Source: Lingula anatina (Eukaryota; Brachiopoda; Lingulata; Lingulida; Lingulidae). Taken from it: a stretch of DNA of 64,000 nt. Below the pieces are notes generated by a model. The model was given only the letters and a program-made list of their open reading frames with translations. It had not been told where the DNA came from and did not search any database. The position numbers and the translations under genes are program-made. Shown here one piece after another: positions 61,191-64,000 of the stretch (positions are counted from its first letter, which is position 1; each line of letters starts with the position of its first letter). The stretch is from assembly GCF_001039355.2 (NCBI RefSeq), contig NW_019775723.1, positions 173,569 to 237,568 of the forward strand, written 5' to 3'.

Positions 61191-63195
61191 CACGATGAAA
61201 TCGTCAATAATTCCTTTGTCCGGAATCTTGGCCATCATACCGTACATGGCTGCAGTGCCGCCAGCTGACTGGCCAGGGTTTGCCTGGAGGGAGAGAAACT
61301 TGGTTTTAATTAATCTGAAAATATTTTTGATAAAGTTTCAAATCTGATCTTCCATCAATGTGAGTAAAGTTCATTGACGAATAAAACCCTAAAGATGCAT
61401 TTGAAATTATTTTTGACACATAAGCCCTCCAGATGCCAACTTATAGTTTCAAACAGTCTAGCTTAAAGAAATGCCTAAGGATTTCATTTCATATTAGCCG
61501 AAAAGTGATATTTGAATGAATATTTTCTGCTTTCTTTCTATGCTACATGTGACGGGATGGTACGTCTACTTACGACCAAAACAGTGAAGAAGGCACAGTT
61601 TCAAAGCTCTTTTATGGCTGATCGAGAGATTAATTCTGTTTATCCCTTAGTATGTCGACTTTATTTGAGTCGTGTAAGAAACTAGCACAAGTGGTTGATA
61701 TGCGTTACCGGTATTCACACTTGACTTCAGCACACATCCTTCATTGCGCTAGTTGTGACAAGCTGATTGCTCTTACCTTCACATCCTCTGCCGCCGCCTT
61801 CAGGTCTGCAATGAAACCGTCCAGCACATTCAGATGATGAGGCATCAGCGTGAAGTGAATAGAAATTGGAAGTTGCTGGCGTTCAATCTTCCAGCCTGAA
61901 AGTTACATACAATAATAACACAACGTTTGATTTTAAGTGTAATGTTATTTACCACTGACACATGATTGAATCCTACAAGCATGTACACTTGAAATCTAGA
62001 ACTCAGACCTTAAGAATATATATGCCAGCAGCATTACCATGCAACAAGTAGGCTTTAACTGGTGTATTTAGAAACTATGACAAATGTTCTTCCAGGGCGT
62101 CAAAATGGCTAGGTGTGGTGGGGGTGGGGTAGGGGTGATTTCAGGAGTAAATTGAAAAGCCATTCGTTTTCGAAAGGGGTGTTACCGGTAGCTTCTCGCA
62201 ACTTTGTTCTAGGACCTAACCCTTAAATAATCCACCCAAATGATCAACATACATGCACAGCCCACTGTCCAACCTTACCTTTATTCTCTAGGATATCTGC
62301 CAATACCAGTATATCAAATTTTGGATCTGCTGACATCAGTGCAAATATGGTCATGTGGGGCTCACCAACCACCTGCAGGCTCTTGGAAAACAAAAACAAA
62401 ATATATAAACTATATTAATAAATAATAATACATTCCCAGGTCGGTTCTTTCCTTGACTGTTTTGAACTCTGTTAAGAATTTTAATTCCAATACAAGATGA
62501 TATTGTTCTGGGATAACCACAGGTAAGTTGATAAGTGTTCGCTGTGTCAGTCAGGTGTGAAGTAAATGTAATCACTCATGTGACACTCATGAGACTACAC
62601 CTAGATCATACTGCTACCTGACCCAGAGAGGAGAGGTACCTGTAAAATGGTTCTCTTTCCATGACTCTACAGTTACGTAAGTGTTTGGGTTTGTTTTAAT
62701 TCTGTGTATTTATGGAGACTGTAGTTTTATTTTGTATTTTGTAAAGTATATTAGTGACCGGTGTAACGTGACAGAGAGTCCCCCGTGACAGAGGGTCCGC
62801 TTCCCATTCATTACTTACAGGAATATTGCGCACAGCGTCCAGAACTTTGGCCCTAGCGTTCATCAGTTGACTGGCGATATCTGTGTACCCGTCCTCCCCT
62901 AAAACCCTCATAGCTGCCCAGGCTGCAGCGATGGTACCACCTACAGTGGATAGAGGGCAGTTGTGTCACTAAAATTCATTTATCTTCAACAGTGTAACCA
63001 ACATTCTATCTCTCACTGCCTTACATTGTATTTACACAGTTTCAAGCGGTAGACATCAAACATTACACCTGCTTCTTTACCTGGTCGACTTCCCGCCATG
63101 CTCGGCGACCCAAACAACCCTCCTGGCCATCCTGAGTACGCGAAGATCTGGTATTTTCTCAGCTCCTCACTACGGTACAGCACCACGCTGGCCCC
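61161..63195 (-). CDS. SGPL1: Sphingosine-1-phosphate lyase, C-terminal part (partial)
   Basis: Five exons on - are seen: 63195-63081, 62940-62819, 62381-62279, 61895-61777 and 61283-61161. Phases match and 582 nt give 193 residues to the stop. The sequence follows the family order: a [16 protein letters not shown] stretch, which in the family comes just after the PLP-binding lysine; [18 protein letters not shown]; a [11 protein letters not shown] helix; [15 protein letters not shown]; and a final [12 protein letters not shown] segment. The enzyme is a PLP-dependent, ER-membrane lyase that cleaves sphingosine-1-phosphate to phosphoethanolamine and a long-chain aldehyde. The N-terminal anchor and the catalytic lysine exon are right of the window. 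The C-terminus is shorter than in vertebrates. The tail lies inside a tandem repeat. Confidence 0.88.
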
Positions 63196-63296
63196 CTAGA
63201 AATGGATACAATATATCTTATTTAGTTAAGTGTATTGTTATACTTTGATTTAAGGGGGTCCACGGGATGCCATCAACTTCTCTAGGGTCCTGCATG

Positions 63297-63466
63297 TATT
63301 CAGAATACGGGACTAACTAGTCCGAAGGTCAAATATGGCGACCCACTACAAAGCTTGTCGTATAATCCTAATAGACACTGAATACTATAGATATCCCGTG
63401 GGGAAGTATTCAAGTGGGTTGGCCATATTTAACCCTCGGACTAGTTAGTTCCCTATTCTGAATGGG
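63297..63466. mobile_element. Palindromic MITE in an S1P lyase intron
   Basis: The left arm (attcagaatacgggactaac, then tagtccgaaggtcaaatatgg) is mirrored at about 63420-63465. The arms are about 44 bp with a few mismatches. Confidence 0.75.
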
Positions 63467-63499
63467 GCCTAATATATTTTTCTAAAGTTACATACTTCC

Positions 63500-64000
63500 T
63501 ATACTGTCATGCCTATAATTCACGCTACAACTAATTGATCATTTTCTGACATCTGTACGCGTACATGGTGACGAGATAATTATAGGGCAAAACACAATGG
63601 CAATGAAAATGAGAAGACGTCAGTCCCGCCCTATGTTCGCTAATATGCAAATCAACCCCGCTTGTCCATCGGTGGCGGCTTGTCACCCTGTTTATGCTCG
63701 ACGGGGAGTTAATTGCCGCTTGCTGTAAGCCGACGTAATTACATAGTTGCTTATCTGTCGGTACTGTTCCTTTCTCTAGGCTGACATAGGGCCTATCTCC
63801 TGCCTTGCTAACGGGTTTTTCTTCACTTTGCAAAGTTATGTTTGAAAGATTTAATATTTATTCTACTTGTGAGTTTCTGTCCTGCTATTCACAATTTCCC
63901 CACATAACGGCCAACGTTAATTTGAAAATGACGTAATGCAGTATCGGTCACAAACCACGGAGCGTGCTGAGGTAATGAGTAAAAATAAAATAAACTACTT
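63500..64000. other. Intronic sequence, no exon recognised
   Basis: This should be an S1P lyase intron. The lysine-bearing exon expected next was not found up to the window edge. Confidence 0.5.

Noticed and set aside
61652-61837. ORF on + over the S1P lyase
   Set aside because: Antisense shadow of the exon at 61777-61895.

Overview
The window is metazoan nuclear DNA. It is AT-rich and intron-dense with GT-AG splicing, many microsatellites and palindromic MITE-like repeats. The gene families (IAP-type RING, death-fold adaptors with armadillo repeats, a P5B ATPase, sphingosine-1-phosphate lyase), the expanded death-fold modules and the high heterozygosity suggest a marine invertebrate such as a bivalve mollusc or lancelet. 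I cannot fix the species. All exon models come from reading splice sites and checking phase by hand. No RNA genes or CRISPR arrays were recognised.

Left part (1-40.3 kb): a cluster of apoptosis/innate-signalling genes. (1) The 3' end of an IAP-like gene (UBA + RING), + strand, 204-1232. (2) A broken armadillo/death-domain gene: its death-domain exon lies on - (3695-3963) and its armadillo exons on + (4115-5784), with a one-base N between them. (3) A remnant packaging-type ATPase ORF with a zinc finger (7500-8042) running into a Harbinger-like repeat. (4) A small RING-only IAP derivative, + strand, 14021-17512. (5) An intact armadillo/death-domain gene, - strand, 20125-22622. (6) A long gene on -, 38799 to 26650, in which the same armadillo module is spliced to ZU5-UPA-(Pro/Gln/His-rich linker)-CARD. 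In (5) and (6) the shared module is 1,162 nt and ends at the same phase-1 intron, so the cluster shows exchange of C-terminal signalling modules. The IAP/death-domain convergent pair occurs twice (about 1-4 kb and 17-20 kb), indicating segmental duplication.

The middle of gene (6) appears twice (28.7-32.5 kb and 32.6-36.4 kb), separated by single Ns. Shared variants show that the two outer pieces are one haplotype and that the inner piece is the other haplotype left in the assembly. Removing 28483-32555 gives one open gene of 1,378 codons. A smaller unmerged overlap sits at 51.65-52.58 kb.

Right part (41.9-64 kb): a complete 31-exon P5B-type ATPase (ATP13A2/3/4/5 family, 1,250 aa) on -, followed by the C-terminal five exons of a sphingosine-1-phosphate lyase on -, which runs off the right edge. 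Both genes carry tandem duplications that cover exon edges. These include a 96-bp in-frame repeat with its own splice donor next to the TGES exon. A short minisatellite also abuts several splice donors in the ATPase gene.

The remaining stretches are intergenic and repeat-rich: parts of 1.2-3.7, 5.9-7.4, 8.9-14, 17.5-20.1, 24.2-26.6, 40.3-41.9 and 56.5-61 kb.
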